Shown here piece by piece: positions 37,181 through 51,200 of a DNA stretch of 64,000 nucleotides. This stretch comes from Theobroma cacao (Eukaryota; Streptophyta; Magnoliopsida; Malvales; Malvaceae). A program made the translations under genes and the position numbers. The first letter of the stretch is position 1. Each line of letters starts with the position of its first letter. The DNA lies in the NCBI RefSeq assembly GCF_000208745.1, contig NC_030858.1, forward strand, positions 8,850,305 through 8,914,304, given 5' to 3'. Below the pieces are notes generated by a model. That model had not been told where the DNA came from and searched no databases. It saw nothing but the letters and a program-made list of their open reading frames with translations.

Positions 37181-39627
37181 CTTTTGATACTTTTTTATGC
37201 ATATGTGCCTGCATATGGGATTATGGATCTGATATTAACTCTAGCTACCATGGATTATAGCAGCAGCTAGCTCCATTAATTAGGTATATTATATTTCTTT
37301 CTCAACACTAGTTTTCACAACTTGGAGTGTATGGGCTTATATATATTATATGATGAAACTGCACCTCTTTCTTTATATGAATGTAATTTCTTAGCATATG
37401 TAAGTTAGTTTTGGGACAATTCTAAGGAAAATTGTCTTTATTAACTCAGGTTTAGGCTGATATAAAGCAACAGAGAATAGTCCTGTGTGTTTTGTTGTTA
37501 TTGTTCAGGCGAAAAACAAAAACATTAATCTTATAGTGTTGTAACTCTTTATTTGATTGATTACAGCTTTACGTTGATCCATGAGTTTTGTAACTCATTG
37601 TTCATTGATTACAGCTCCCATAAATTAGAGACTAAGAGGAGTTTGTAGGTTGGAGTTTTCTTTTTTTTTCTTTTTGAGGTAAACTTCACTTATATTTTTT
37701 ATGATTTCAATTTTTCTCTTGTGGTATTTTGTGATTTTTTTTTCAATTAACACCTTGTGTATAATTTTTATTCACATAAAGAGTTAGGCTATTGGAGTTT
37801 TCTAATAAAATTACAAAAAAACAAAAATACCCTTATACGTGAATAAATATTTGAATGAGAGAAATAATTTTTTATATATTTTAATAATTATTTGAAAAAT
37901 AAAAATAAATCTGGTCAAAAATCAATTGAAAATCCATGAGTAAAAGTAATAGAATCAATTCCGTCGAGATACTTGTTTTCTTGTAATGTTAACTATTCAA
38001 TGAATTAAATAATCTTGATATTATATTATTATTGTATCAAGAGTAATATAAGAAAATACATTAGTTAATAATTTTTAGTTGTTATATTTTGCATATAAAA
38101 CCAATTATGCATACAACTTTTCTTTCTTCTGATTTTTTTTTTATTTTTATCAATCACTTTTTTAGTCTTTTACAAGGTTTGCAACTTTGTTTAACATTTA
38201 ATTTTTAAATATAATCAGTTTTTCAGATTTATTTTTTAGTTACCAAAAAGTATTTATACGGTTTAATTACGCAATTAATTATTACTTATTTCATTTCATT
38301 TGATTTTCGTATGCTTTTTACTATATATTTTTACTGAAAATATTCTCTTTACTTTTGTAAGCTATTTGAATTATAATTAAATATATATATATATATCATT
38401 CTTATTCCGACCCCTCAAGCCAAAAATTCAGGCTTTGCCCTAGACTCATTCTCTCGCCCTATTAGTATTGCTGATAATAAAATTATCATAACCTTCTTTA
38501 TTGGCTGACACATACATCCATTTATTTATGTTTTGATTGTAATTTGATAAACATGCGATCATTTTATAAACATATTTAATTGTGAAATTTAAAATCTTTT
38601 TTGTTGTTGTATAAAATAATATTAATTCCATTAAAAAGAATCAACGTGACCATTTTTTGATAATTATATATACATTATTCCTAAGGTTCCTCACCTTTAA
38701 CAGTATAACTTTTGATCAATTTTATTTGTAAATTAGAGTGGATTAGAACAGTTCATTAATCAAATTACTCGTTTAGACTTGCAAGTTCGACTCTTTTATC
38801 CAAATTAAGTTAAAATTTTTAATAAAGGATTACACATTTTATTTAATATATCTAAAAGTTAATGTAACAAATATTTTTTATTATGTGTCATTTATCTCAC
38901 ATCAATAAGAAATGAGATGATTTTTAGGTTTATAAATAAAAACACTTCTAGATTGAAAACCAAAACGAAATTTTGTTTTCTTGTTACGGTAGGTATAGCA
39001 ATGAGAAATATCCCTAGTATTGATCGTAGGCATAATTAACCAAGGTCCCATTTGATTTATGTTTCATTATTATTCTTCATAACAATTTTATATACAATTA
39101 TTTTTGAGGGAGAGGGAGAGTCTCGACTCCAGTTCATTTCCTTTGTTATCTATGAGCTCATAATGTATGTATCAAAGGTAAAGGTAAAGATGTTTATGTT
39201 TTTGGAAATGAATCATCCAAATTAAAGCATCACTACAAATGGGATGTTTTTGGAGACTCCTTTTCCATATTGTCACAGTGATGGAGTGATGATATGCGCC
39301 TGAACAAATCCCTATTACAAGGCAATGAAATGATGATAAAAAGAAAGCTAGGAAACATTGCCATTGTCCCAATCTATTCCCATTCCTAGATTTGGATATG
39401 AAACTGTTCAACTTTGGGTGTATAGCAATGTTAAGTTTAGACACGAATTGTTATTATATTAGTAACATATTTTAGATACTTTTTCACATACAAGTTGTGG
39501 TTGGCAACCCCGACCCTTTATGGCTCTCCGTCGCCCTATTTACCATTTCTCTACTTTGTTTTTTTTTTTTTTTTGAAAAATGCCATTTCTCTATTTTGTT
39601 GTTCTTAATTATATTATGCAAAATATT
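37181..39627. other. AT-rich intergenic DNA, no gene seen
   Basis: This contains the 3' part of the miR319 primary transcript and then AT-rich sequence. A stretch at about 37690-37930 resembles degenerate transposon end sequence (gtaaacttcacttatattttt). A TA run lies at 38382-38395. The open frames at 38446, 39172 and 39497 have no family resemblance. Confidence 0.45.
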
Positions 39628-39635
39628 ATTACTAT

Positions 39636-40565
39636 CAGGGGTGGAGCGTCCCTTTTCAAAAATTTTAAAAATATTTATATATTATATATATTTTTTTTAA
39701 TAAATCTTAAAAATAATTTTTATTAAATTATTAATATAAATAAAAAATAATAAAATGACTTTACAGATTCATTTAACTTTATTCTTAACTCTTAAATTTT
39801 TTTCAACTCTTTTAGAAGTTTCTTCCTGTCTCTTTTCATCTCTTTCTTTTTCTCTTTCTCTTTCTTTTTGTCTTTTCATTGTGAAATTACAAAGAGTTAG
39901 AGTATCTAGTGCTTGTTTGGTTTTTTTTTTTTTTTCAACTTATTCACCTTTTAAAAGTAAAAGTTAAACTAAACAAAAATTTTGAAAAGCTCTTAAAAAA
40001 ATAATTTTAAAAAAAAAAACACGCATTTTTTTCAAGGGAAGTTTCCTTTTTGTTTCAAAAATATCCTCATTTATTAAAAATATTTCCAACATTATTTGTT
40101 TTCATTTTTATATGATTTATAATTAATTATAAATTTTATATTATATAAAAAAATTTTATACTTTTTATAAATAAAAAAATAAAATTAACTGTTTTCCATT
40201 ACGAACAAAAGAGTTTGTTATTAATAGAAAATTATTTATTAAACACTTTTTATAATAATTTTAATCAAAATTAGAACTTATATAAATTATTCTATCAAAC
40301 AACTTATTTATAAAAAAAAAAACTTATAAAGTAAATTCACCAAACAAATTTAACTTAATTTTAAAAATTATTATTTTTTATAAAAACTTCATAATAGCTT
40401 TTAAACTAAAAAAAAGTTAGGCCAAATAAACTCTTCGTCTTTAAATAACATTGATTATATGAGAGAAAATTATTAATCTTATATATTATACTTAATTATT
40501 TATATTTTATGCATTATTTTTATTTGTCTTTGACCTCCAATAAAAATTGATTAGCTTCGTCCCTA
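39636..40565. mobile_element. hAT-superfamily MITE with 8-bp target duplication
   Basis: The terminal inverted repeats are caggggtggagc (39636-39647) and gcttcgtcccta (40554-40565), matching at 9 of 12 positions. The element is flanked by the exact 8-bp repeat attactat at 39628-39635 and 40566-40573, the duplication size of hAT elements. The interior is AT-rich without a transposase. Inside, agtgcttgtttgg (about 39909-39921) and ggccaaataaactc (about 40421-40434) look like the ends of a second, nested element. Confidence 0.7.
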
Positions 40566-40573
40566 ATTACTAT

Positions 40574-42478
40574 TATTTATACGAAAACAATCTGATCACT
40601 TTCCTGACCCAATGGATTTATTTTATTAAGTATAAAAATTAATATAAAATCAAATTTATGTTAAAATTAAACAAATCAAAAGTAAATTTACAGTATCTGG
40701 ATAAATGATTTTTTAAACATCTTACAAAACAAAAAAAAAATCATTTAGCATTAGAATCAGATTGAAACTACACCTAAAACATAAAATTAGAAGCATCAAA
40801 GTTAAATTAAAGGCACACCCAAAACAGGGTGTAAAAAGTCATCAACCACCACACCAAATAAATACCAACAACATCAACAGGAAATCCAAGATAATAAAGC
40901 AGTAAATCCAATCAAAATTTCCTAATTTAAACATATAAGATTCTTGAAAATAAATTGAGTTTTATTGAATTGGAAATATATACATCATAATTTTTGTACC
41001 AACAATATTTCAGATCAAAAAAAAAAGAAAAGAAAGCAGATTATTGATTGACATTGAATTAGTAAGTGTATGCAACTATTTGTAATTATCTTTAAACTTC
41101 CTTGGTTAGAATAAGTACGAGAATAGATGCTTAAGCCCAATATGCAGCAGCGGCACTTTTAAAAGCAAAAGAATTGCTTCCATTTTTTCGGTAAATAAAT
41201 TTCGAGAATTAAATTATAATTTTCAAACTACATTTAAAAATATAAAAGAAAATTGAATAGTTTAATAATAGAACCTAACTTAAATAACTTAAACATCATG
41301 CACCATGAAGTGCTGCGTCTGATCCATAAATTTGGCATTCTCTCAGTGATAAAGAAAAAATTTTGAAAATTTTCGATTCCAAGTTTTTAAATCTCATCTT
41401 GTCTCCATTTATGTCAATTTTTGTTTGATTTGTATCTTTGGTTGGTTGGTTTATTGATTTCTTATAGTAGATAAATTATATCATATATATATATATATTG
41501 CAAATTATTTAATAATAATTATAAATTTTACTTATAAAAGTAATACTTTAAAAAGAAAAGCAAGGACTTTCAAAAAAAAAAAGGAAAAGCAAGGGTTTCT
41601 TGGTCAGCTTAATTACTGCATTAAAACTCTGACGCCTTATGCCAAGCCAAATGGTCCAAAACGTACATCAATCCTGGCCCAGTGAAATGAATAAGCCGTC
41701 TACTCCATATTAAATTTAATTACAGCTTTAATGCCTGTTGCTAATGAGAGTGGATTAACATTAGTTAATGCATTTCAAAAAAAAAACTTAACATTACTTA
41801 AGATGATATTTACAAAAAAACTAATTAATGTAAAGCTTTTTGTTGAATTTAATGAGAATAATGTTTTAAATAAAAATATATATTTTATTTATCCTTAACT
41901 AGTACTTGTAAACTATTGTTAACCGATTCTTTGCTAAAATACTTTAATAAATAAACAAAATTTTCTTTTACGGCTAATCCAAATAATTAAAAGTATATAA
42001 GTAAGTATGATCAGTTAATTTTGTTTATTAATATTTAGTACTAACGCCAAAATAATTACTTTTTTATAATTAGGATTTTGACAATAAATATGGAAATTCA
42101 AGCACTTGTTAACTTTACTTTTGAAAGTAATGTTTCCATTTAATAAAGTATAAAAAATGATCACATTACTTATCAACTACTATATTTAATGTAAAATTAA
42201 TTCTATATATTATATTTGTACGAAAACATTAATTACTTGAACTCTAAAATCTTAAATATATATGTCGCGATCTGAATCCAAACACTATTAACTTATTAAC
42301 TTTTCAAATTTAAAATTTTTTATATAGATCTAAACAATTACGATATGCTATTTTCTTTTAGTCAATTGGTAAAAATAATATAAATTTATACTTCAATTTA
42401 AGTTTCAAAACATCTTATTCATTGAACTAAAAAAAATATATTATTTTTCGCCTTTAAAATTTACTCCAAAATAATAAA
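40574..42478. other. AT-rich intergenic DNA upstream of HY5
   Basis: No gene or structured RNA was recognised. The stretch has an AT-rich composition with many A runs and a TA run near 41483-41499. The distal HY5 promoter may lie at its right end. Confidence 0.5.
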
Positions 42479-42495
42479 CACGTGTGTCGCACGTG
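42479..42495. promoter_or_regulatory. Paired G-boxes (CACGTG) upstream of HY5
   Basis: CACGTG occurs at 42479-42484 and 42490-42495, 11 bp apart, about 530 bp before the HY5 start codon. bZIP and bHLH factors bind this core, and HY5 is known to bind ACGT-core elements, including in its own promoter in Arabidopsis. Autoregulation here is inference. Confidence 0.5.
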
Positions 42496-43019
42496 AACAA
42501 ACCAAATATAGAAAACTCATGCACAGATATTTTTTATTAAAGAAAAATAAAAAGAAAAAACGAAAAACTTTTTGGCAAAAAGTAGAGGTTGGAGCAACAT
42601 GGGCAATCGCAACCAGCAAATACGGTGGTCCCAAATATATTATACTCGTTGCGTTTCCTTCCTCTCAACTCAACCCATCCGTCCGATATAATCCCAATCC
42701 AACGGGTCAAACCCATCCACGCTCACTTCTCATTAACCTTTGATTCAAGAGCCTCCTCATGGCTCCTATACGTCCACGCTCCCTCACTCATATCCCTTCG
42801 ATTCAAATCAAATCTGACGGTTGATATTCTTTTGCAACACTCTCTTTCTAATTTACTCACTGTAACATTAATATCCCGCTCTTTTTCTCCACTCCAAAAA
42901 AAAAAAAAAAAAAAAGCCAGAGAAAATCTCTCTCAATTTGTTTATTATAGTATATTATGCCATAGTACTATTTCTTTTCTCCATCTTTTTGTTTCAATAA
43001 ATTTTTACATCAGAAAGAA

Positions 43020-44896
43020 ATGCAAGAACAACCAACGAGTTCAATTGCAGCTAGTTCGTTGCCTTCAAGTAGTGAAAGATCTTCGAGCTCTGCTCTTCAA
43101 GTTGAAGTCAAAGAAGGTAAGCTTTTTGGTTCTTTCTGTTTTTCCCGCTATTGTTACATTAAAGCTTTAAATTTTGACCAGAAATGGCTTATCTTTGGTC
43201 CTTGATTGTTTTTCCTTCCTTCCTACATCTTGATTTTGTAGAATAAGATGGCTTTTCTATGTGGATTTTATGAAGTTTTTAGCTTTCTCAACTGGGTTTT
43301 ATTTCTTTTCTCGAGAATCACTCTTCTCGAGAAAATCCATTGAGATCAACAGCATTTTCACATGTTACATTGCTTTCCTTTTAAGGAAAGAAGAAACGTT
43401 TCTTTTTTCCTTTTTAGTTAAAAATCAGAACGTTTTTGTAAGGTATGGAAAGCGATGAAGAGATTCGGAGAGTGCCTGAGATAGGTGGGGAAGCGTCTGC
43501 AGTTCCAGCTGCCGGTCGAGAAGCCGGTTCTGTGGCCGGTCCGGACCGGGTTCAGCCGTTGGGGGAGGGTGGCCAGAGAAAAAGAGGAAGGAGCCCAGCG
43601 GACAAAGAAAACAAGCGCCTAAAGAGGTAAGATTTGGACGGAAGTGGGTTCATCCCGATATTACTGTTTTGCCCCTTTTTTGGGGGCGTTCTTCTGTGGG
43701 GCCGGTGGCATATTGGTGATTCTGTGTGTTTTTGGTGGGTGTTGGGAAGGTTGTTGAGGAACAGAGTTTCGGCACAACAAGCAAGGGAGAGGAAAAAGGC
43801 ATATTTGAATGAGCTGGAGACCAGAGTTAAAGACTTGGAGAAGAAAAACTCTGAGCTTGAAGAGAGGCTGTCCACGTTGCAGAATGAGAATCAGATGCTT
43901 AGACAAGTAAATTATTATTTTGTCAAATCGCCATCCCCATCACCATCGATAACATTACATCATCATCATCATCATCATTTTCATCATCATTATCGTTCAT
44001 TACCATCACCTCATAATTGTCCCTTGGATGGAACCAGTTGGGTCATACATCCATGTTTCTTCGTATACTATCAAGATTCTCAAAATATCAATATCAAGGA
44101 TAGAATGTTAAAACATTTATCGGTGTTAATGAATATACAAATGTGCATACATATATAACCATCATGAAATGGCTTTATTACGTCATAATTTCCCAACTTG
44201 CATGTTATTCACGTCTAATTTCTTGTCCTCTGTTTCTTTCCCCACCCCCCTCCCCCCCCAAAAAAAAAAATAAAGAAGTGAAAGATCACGAGCTTATCAC
44301 TAATGGGGCATGTGGGGTTAGCCCACCTGGCCACTACTAGATGATGGATTTTTTGTCCCGTCATACAAGGATGGGGCTTGAGAATATGTAGATGTGAAAC
44401 CCTAGCTAGTCTTTCCTTTAGGATGTGCCTTGGAAGTTTTCTGGTGGCTGCAGCATTCCTTTTTTCTTTTTTGTTTTCTCTCAATTTTCGGCCAAGGAGT
44501 AGCTTTTCTGCATATGGCCCGGAAGAGAAAAATGAAGGATGGTTAGGAGAGGACTATACTGGGCCTAGTTGCGTAAGGAGAATGCCGTGGTTAGGTTTGG
44601 GACAGACAGGAACGGCCCAGTTTTAATCAACTAGATTCAGTTTCTGACTTGAGCCCAAGTTTTAGGCCGGCCTTGTGCCTGTTTCGGGATTAGGCCGGTG
44701 TTGGTTTTGTTGCATGCGTTAGCACTGAGTAGGTTTTTGCGGATGTGATAAATATCTGATGCACATTAAATAACGTGGTAAGTAAGAAGAATGATCACCT
44801 CAACTTCGTTGTAATTTGCAGATAGTGAAGAACACGACGGCGAGCAGGAGAGGAGGAAATGGCAGTTCAAATGCTGCAGCAGATGGAACCCTTTGA
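43020..44896 (+). CDS. HY5: bZIP transcription factor HY5 (ELONGATED HYPOCOTYL 5)
   Basis: Exons 43020-43116, 43443-43626, 43750-43906 and 44822-44896 join in frame to give 170 residues, the usual HY5 length. Ser-rich residues 11-24 ([13 protein letters not shown]) include the region phosphorylated by CK2 in the Arabidopsis protein. [15 protein letters not shown] at about 35-49 is the COP1-binding motif with its VP pair, which marks HY5 for degradation in the dark. The basic region has N98-x7-R106 within [13 protein letters not shown], followed by the leucine zipper to about residue 145. In light HY5 accumulates in the nucleus and drives photomorphogenesis genes. The C-terminus is Gly/Ser-rich, as in the family. 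Introns are 326, 123 and 915 bp. A cat microsatellite lies in intron 3 (about 43962-43993). Confidence 0.97.
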
Positions 44897-47800
44897 GGAA
44901 TGACTTGAGTACACAATTGCTGGGAATTGAAAAAAAAAAAAGTTATGTAAAGAGACTTGTATTACCTATGCAATGAAGCAGCAAGAGTATAGAACTTTGG
45001 CAAATCTTAAATCCTAGAATATGATTGGGGCCACCACCGACACTTTTTCCATCTAATGAATGTTTTAAATTTAGAGAAAACTAAAATGTTATCGTCTCAC
45101 AATGATGGCAATGAAGAGTTTGCCTAATGGTTTTTTTCTTAAGGCTTGCCACGGCTAAAACGAATCGTGATTCATCTGTCCAAAATTTGGTCAATGGGTT
45201 TATGCTGCTAGTATTTAATGGTAGTATTGGTTGTGGAAAAAGATGATGGAATTAGGTAGGGCGTCGGCCTGTCGGCAACAACAGCAAATGAGTTGCTAAA
45301 ATTCATATAATTTGTATCGAAAATCCTGCCAAAGGTAACACTGCAAGTTGTTTTGAGTTGGCATTTTCATCAAATTAGTAGATAAAATCATAATCTTAAA
45401 TCCACTCTTTTTGGGTCTCCCATTTCAAGATTATCTTCAGTCTTTACATCTTGTTAATAGGATAGGTACTGCTTTATCTCATTTGATTAATTCATTCTTT
45501 TTACTATTTTTTCTTGTAATTTCAAAGGCATAAAAGATCAAAGGAATTTCAATCCAGCGGCATTTCGTGCCCTGATTGAAAACAAATATATTTCAATATA
45601 AAATTTAATTATTTATTTTCGAAAATAAGAATGGGGACACCCATACGGCCATAACTACCTATATTCTTTCTTAAATAATAAGCCTCTAATTTTGCACCAT
45701 ACCTTCTGCTCTTTGCTAACTGCTAATTATTGTCCTTACCCTAACCAATGAATCTGCCTTTGATATTATTTTCAATTTCGTATTCTGAAACTAAAAGCAT
45801 GTGTTGTATCAAATGAGAACAAAAGAAAAACAATATCTTATTTGATTAAACTCGTATACCAAATGAAGTAATATCAATTAGTAATATTCAATCAAGGCAA
45901 AAAAAACAAGCGCAGAAATATTAAATAATAATTCGTAATTATCTGAATTAAAAAAATATCTTGAAATTTTTAATTTCTATTTGAGTAAAACCCAAAAAAA
46001 AAAAGTTTAAGAGCATGATTTGCCCAGCGCCAGCGCCAGCAGCCAGCATTGCTGTTTTCTTTGAGAAGGAACTACACGCAAGATCGACACGTGTGTCGAC
46101 TTCATAATGAGAAGAGGGTAAAGTTGTAAAATCGTAATTAGTTGAAAGCCCAAAAAAGCAAGAATTAAAAATTAAATCCAACATAGAGAAATTGTATCCA
46201 CCGACACCCACTGGAGCGGCAGATGGGAAGTACCGGCTATAGCCGGTTACCTTTTTAGAACAGGCTGTTACCAGCGAAGAAAGACGTTTCAGAATGTCTC
46301 CTAGTTGTCCTTTTCATGAAAGAAACTGGTTAACTAGCAGCTGGATACGTGTAATATTGTTATTGCTTCGTTAAGCAAACGGTCAAACCGGAGTTAGACG
46401 GCTTTTCTTACAAGACCCAATGGTAGTCTGACATATCATTGAGCTCATGGTAGTACATTTTAAGTTCGTTTGGTTTTTGATGGACAGCAACAGTACGTGG
46501 CTTACGAGTCGTGGCTAAGAGCTAAACTGCTAGGTCCGGATGTTTATACCGTACTCACATAATTAATCTTTTTTTTTGAAAAGCTACTCACATAATTAAT
46601 CTTTTACTTAAAAGATAAATATGCTTTGCAATAACTAAGTATTTTAGATTTATTAGCATTCAACTTATCTCTTTTGAAGATTATTTCACTTAATTTTTGT
46701 TTTGTTTAATCAATTATATCATTTATTATCACATGTTACTTCATTATATTTTCTTTATTTCTTTCTCTTATTTTTTAAAAATTATAAAAAACCTAATAAT
46801 CATTCAATCAAAGAAAATGTTTTTTAAAAACAAAATCCTAATATTTCTATGTGTGTGTATATATGCATGTTTTATTTGTAATTTAAGAAGAAAATAATTA
46901 TGTTTCCTTAGAAAAAACAAAAAGTTTAAAATAAAATTTAAGTTTTAATATATTAAGTAATTAACATTAACCAAAAATTAATTTGATTAATAGCCATTTG
47001 TGATTAATTGATATGTTTTTATTTAAAATTTTATATAAGATTTTATCAACTATACCATCAAGCATTTTCAATTGTATTGTTTTATTCAATTGAGTATGTT
47101 TTTATAGCACATATTATTTCATTTTTTCATGTTATATATATATTTTAATAATTAGGTAAAAGGGGATTCGAATCCTCCTTTTCATTGTTCAAGATATTGC
47201 AAAAATATATATTTTCTTAGATATTGAAATTGCAAATTTATTATATCAAAGTATTTAGATCAATGGTAAGAACATATATTTTCAGCTCAAAAAATTGAAT
47301 TCAAATCTTCACTTATTCAAATAAAATTCCAAATCTATTTATGTTGTTAAGGTGTACATTTAGAGTGATAATCATGATTTAATCCTTTTCTCTTCCTTCT
47401 AAAACCTTTCTTCAACTCCTCTTTCAATCTCTAATCGAAAAGCCCGTCCACTCTCACTTTAATTTCCATTGATGGAGACAATGATTTTATTTTTTTTGTT
47501 TTTTACATAATTTCATTTATTATCACATGTTACAACTACCCAACGAGATCATATTGTGCTAATACATATTTTCTTTTCTTTTCTTTTTTTTGAAAATTTA
47601 GAATGATTAATAAATAGAAGAGAAAAGTGATTATTATTGTATATACTATTGGTGGAGTTTTTAAACTCCAAAATGGTGCCATTAAAGGGTTATCATATAC
47701 ATTGTTAGGATATATTTAAAAAAATAAATTAATATGATAAATAAAAGGATATGTATCACTATTTTAATACTGTTTGTGAAATTTAAAAATTTCATTGGCT

Positions 47801-48254
47801 ATGTATATATAGAACAATAGTCCAAGAAAGTAAATATAATAAGAGAAAATATTTTAACAATTTTACAAGTAATAAAAAGAGTTTTTAAAAAAGATAAGAT
47901 ATAACCGAGAAGAAGAAGAAGAAGAAGAAGGCCATAAGCTGTGAGCCGCAAAGGTTGTGAAATGAGCAAGCCGAGTCCACTTAGGTAGTAGGCAGTAGCA
48001 ACTGGTTCACCCGGTGAAGATCCTTACATCACGAAAAAGAATAATGACATTAAAATAAACAGAAAAAAGAAATGATAAAAAGACAAAGCCATTGAGCCCA
48101 AGAGCGAGAGTATTATACCAATAGCTGGAATGAGTGGAGAGATGATAGAGATGGCGTGTTGAATGGGCGAAGATTTTCACAGCTTTTGTCTAAGCCCTTC
48201 CCACACTTACATTTCCTTCTAAAACCTCTCTCTCCCTCTTGATCTGTGGAAAAC
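44897..48254. other. HY5 3' UTR, intergenic DNA and CESA1 promoter/leader
   Basis: The HY5 3' UTR probably extends to about 45080. The rest is AT-rich with no supported gene. A palindrome-like gtcgacacgtgtgtcgac with a G-box core lies at about 46086-46101. A gaa microsatellite is at 47911-47930. Short A-rich blocks at 46560-46620 repeat ctcacataattaatctttt. The last 100-150 bases are the likely CESA1 leader. Confidence 0.45.
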
Positions 48255-51200
48255 ATGGAAGCAAGTGCCGGTATGGTGGCCGGCTCCCACCGGAGGAACG
48301 AGTTGGTTCGGATTCGCCACGATTCTGATAGTGGGGTTTGTGTTTTCAGCTTGCCCCTTTTTAGTTTCAGCCCAGCCCTCTAGTTTCATTCTTTTATTTG
48401 CTTTGCATTGTGGTGTTTAGATCTGAGTTTGTTATCATGGAAAGTGACTTTTCAGCTTAAATGCTTAGACCGTTTTGTAGAAATGGAATTTGGGTAGTCG
48501 TTGCTTAATTTTGATAGCTTAACTTCGATGAGTTCGTTAGCGTTGAAAGTGATTTTATTGTTGGTTTAGATCTAAATGTTTGTTGGGTGAAAGTTCATTT
48601 ACAGTTCAAAGTTTGGTATTTGTTTTGGTTAACTGAGGAAGTAAAGAAGTGGGTAGTGATCAAAATTGGATCTTGAAATTTTACTTATGTTTTTTAGCCT
48701 ACGATTCATTTATTTGTCGTGTGGTGAAGTTCTTATTTTTACAATTTGTCATATTAGAATTCGATGATTTGCTGGGGCTCTGATTTTATTGGACCATATA
48801 CGTGTCTGCATGATATTCCCTTTAACCTAATGGCTTTGTTTGGTTGAAGTGTTCAAATGTTGGGAATTCTAATAGCTATCAGTGTCTATTGATAATGCAG
48901 CCCAAACCGCTGAAGAATTTGAATGGACAGACATGTCAGATCTGCGGCGACAATGTTGGCCTCACAGCTGCAGGTGATGTCTTTGTTGCTTGCAATGAGT
49001 GTGCCTTCCCAGTTTGCCGGCCTTGTTATGAGTATGAACGGAAAGATGGGACTCAGTGTTGCCCCCAGTGCAAGACTAGATATAAAAGGCATAAAGGTTT
49101 GTGTTTTTGTTAGATTGTTTCCTTTTGAATTCTTTTTCATAATATGGCTTGTAACTTCTTATATCATGTTTGTAATAAGTAATGTCTGTATATTTCAGGG
49201 AGCCCCCGAGTTGAGGGAGATGATGATGAGGATGATGTTGATGATTTGGAGAATGAGTTTGATTATGCTCAAGGACATAGTAAGGCAAGACGACAGTGGC
49301 AGGGTGAAGATGTAGATCTTTCTTCATCCTCTAGACATGAATCTCAACAACCAATCCCCCTTCTCACCAATGGCCATTCGGTAGGCATTTTATGTGGTTC
49401 AGTTATTGATGTCATGAAGTTTTCATGAAGCTTGCACAGATGCTGTTGTTTTTCTTCTTTTAATACCCTCTCATCTATTATTGGGTGTTACGCACTGCTG
49501 TTTCAATCCCTGAGTTACAGTATTCAAGTTGGAAAAGTTTTGCAAGCCATGTGAAATCAAGTCATCCATTGTGGTTTATCTTAATTGAATTTTAATTGAC
49601 AAAGTCATTTCATGCTTGCTTGGTTTTGTAGGATTTCTTATCTCCTTGCTAAATTTCCTTAAAAAAAAAAATTTCCACATCTATGCAGCAGCTATATGCA
49701 TTGCAAGCTTGCTAGTTCTTTTGTTCATTAGCCATTGAACTTTTATGTATAGCCTGGTTTGATTTAATCTTAAGAAATGCTTTTTATATTTGTAAAAGTG
49801 ACTGGTTTTGTTAATATATGCTCTGGTGATTTACACTGAGATTAGGATTCCTCTCTGGTTTTGATGTCATTTAGTAATGTTCTAGCATCTGATCATTTAT
49901 GCTCACTGATAGGCCAACATTTTCAGGTTTCGGGAGAAATTCCATGTGCTACACCGGACAATGAATCTGTGCGAACAACATCAGGTCCTTTAGGTCCTTC
50001 TGAAAAGAATGTTAGTTCATCTCCTTATATTGACCCAAGGCAGCCAGGTAATTAAGTTCTTGAGTTTGTTTACAAGCTTTTACCTCATTCTTTTGAAGGG
50101 GTTTATGATCTGTCAATTGATAATGTTTTCTGTTCTTATAGTCCCTGTGAGAATTGTGGACCCAACAAAGGACTTGAATTCTTATGGCCTTGGGAATGTT
50201 GATTGGAAGGAGAGGGTTGAAAGTTGGAAACTCAAACAGGAGAAAAATGTGATGCAGATGAGCAGTAGATACCCTGAAGGGAAGGGAGATATAGAAGGAA
50301 CTGGTTCAAATGGGGAGGAATTGCAAATGTGAGTTTATCTTGTCTGGAATAAGGCTAAAATTAGTTTACTCTGTTCCCTCAAGTGCTTTTGTATATCTTT
50401 TATGACCTTATAAATATACATCAACTTGATGATTTTTTTCCTCATATTTTTTGGGTAAAATTTGAGTTCTAAGTATTATTGCTTTATTATATTTCTATTT
50501 CCAGATGAAAATTATGTGCATTCCTTCTGATTTTGTAGAAAGAAATGATATGATTTTCACTAAGTTGCTCTCATCTATGTATTTAATCTTTGCATTTCTT
50601 TGAAGTTTCATACTTCTTGTACTGCAGGGCTGATGATGCTCGTCAACCTTTGAGTCGTGTGGTGCCTATTTCTTCGTCTCACTTGACCCCTTATCGTGTT
50701 GTGATCATTCTCCGGCTTATCATTTTGGGCTTTTTCTTACAATATCGTGCAACTCATCCCGTGAAAGATGCATATCCATTGTGGCTAACATCTGTTATCT
50801 GTGAGATTTGGTTTGCTTTATCTTGGCTTCTGGATCAGTTTCCAAAATGGTCTCCCATCAATCGTGAGACCTACCTTGACAGGCTAGCTTTGAGGTCAGT
50901 TCTATTACTTTTACTGATGGATTGTTGGTTATGTGGCTGAAATTTCTCTGGGCCTGTGTGTTGTTGGTGCTGTTGCCTGTTATCATACCACTGATAGTGG
51001 TTGGCTTTATTTTCTAGATATGATCGGGACGGGGAACCATCACAGCTAGCCCCTGTAGATGTTTTTGTCAGTACAGTGGATCCACTCAAAGAGCCTCCGC
51101 TTGTCACAGCGAACACTGTCTTGTCAATCCTTGCAGTCGATTACCCTGTGGACAAAGTAGCTTGCTATGTTTCAGATGATGGTTCAGCTATGTTGACTTT

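Noticed and set aside
47155..47190. gattcgaatcctcc, like the T arm of a tRNA
   Set aside because: No acceptor stem, anticodon arm or D arm could be fitted around it.
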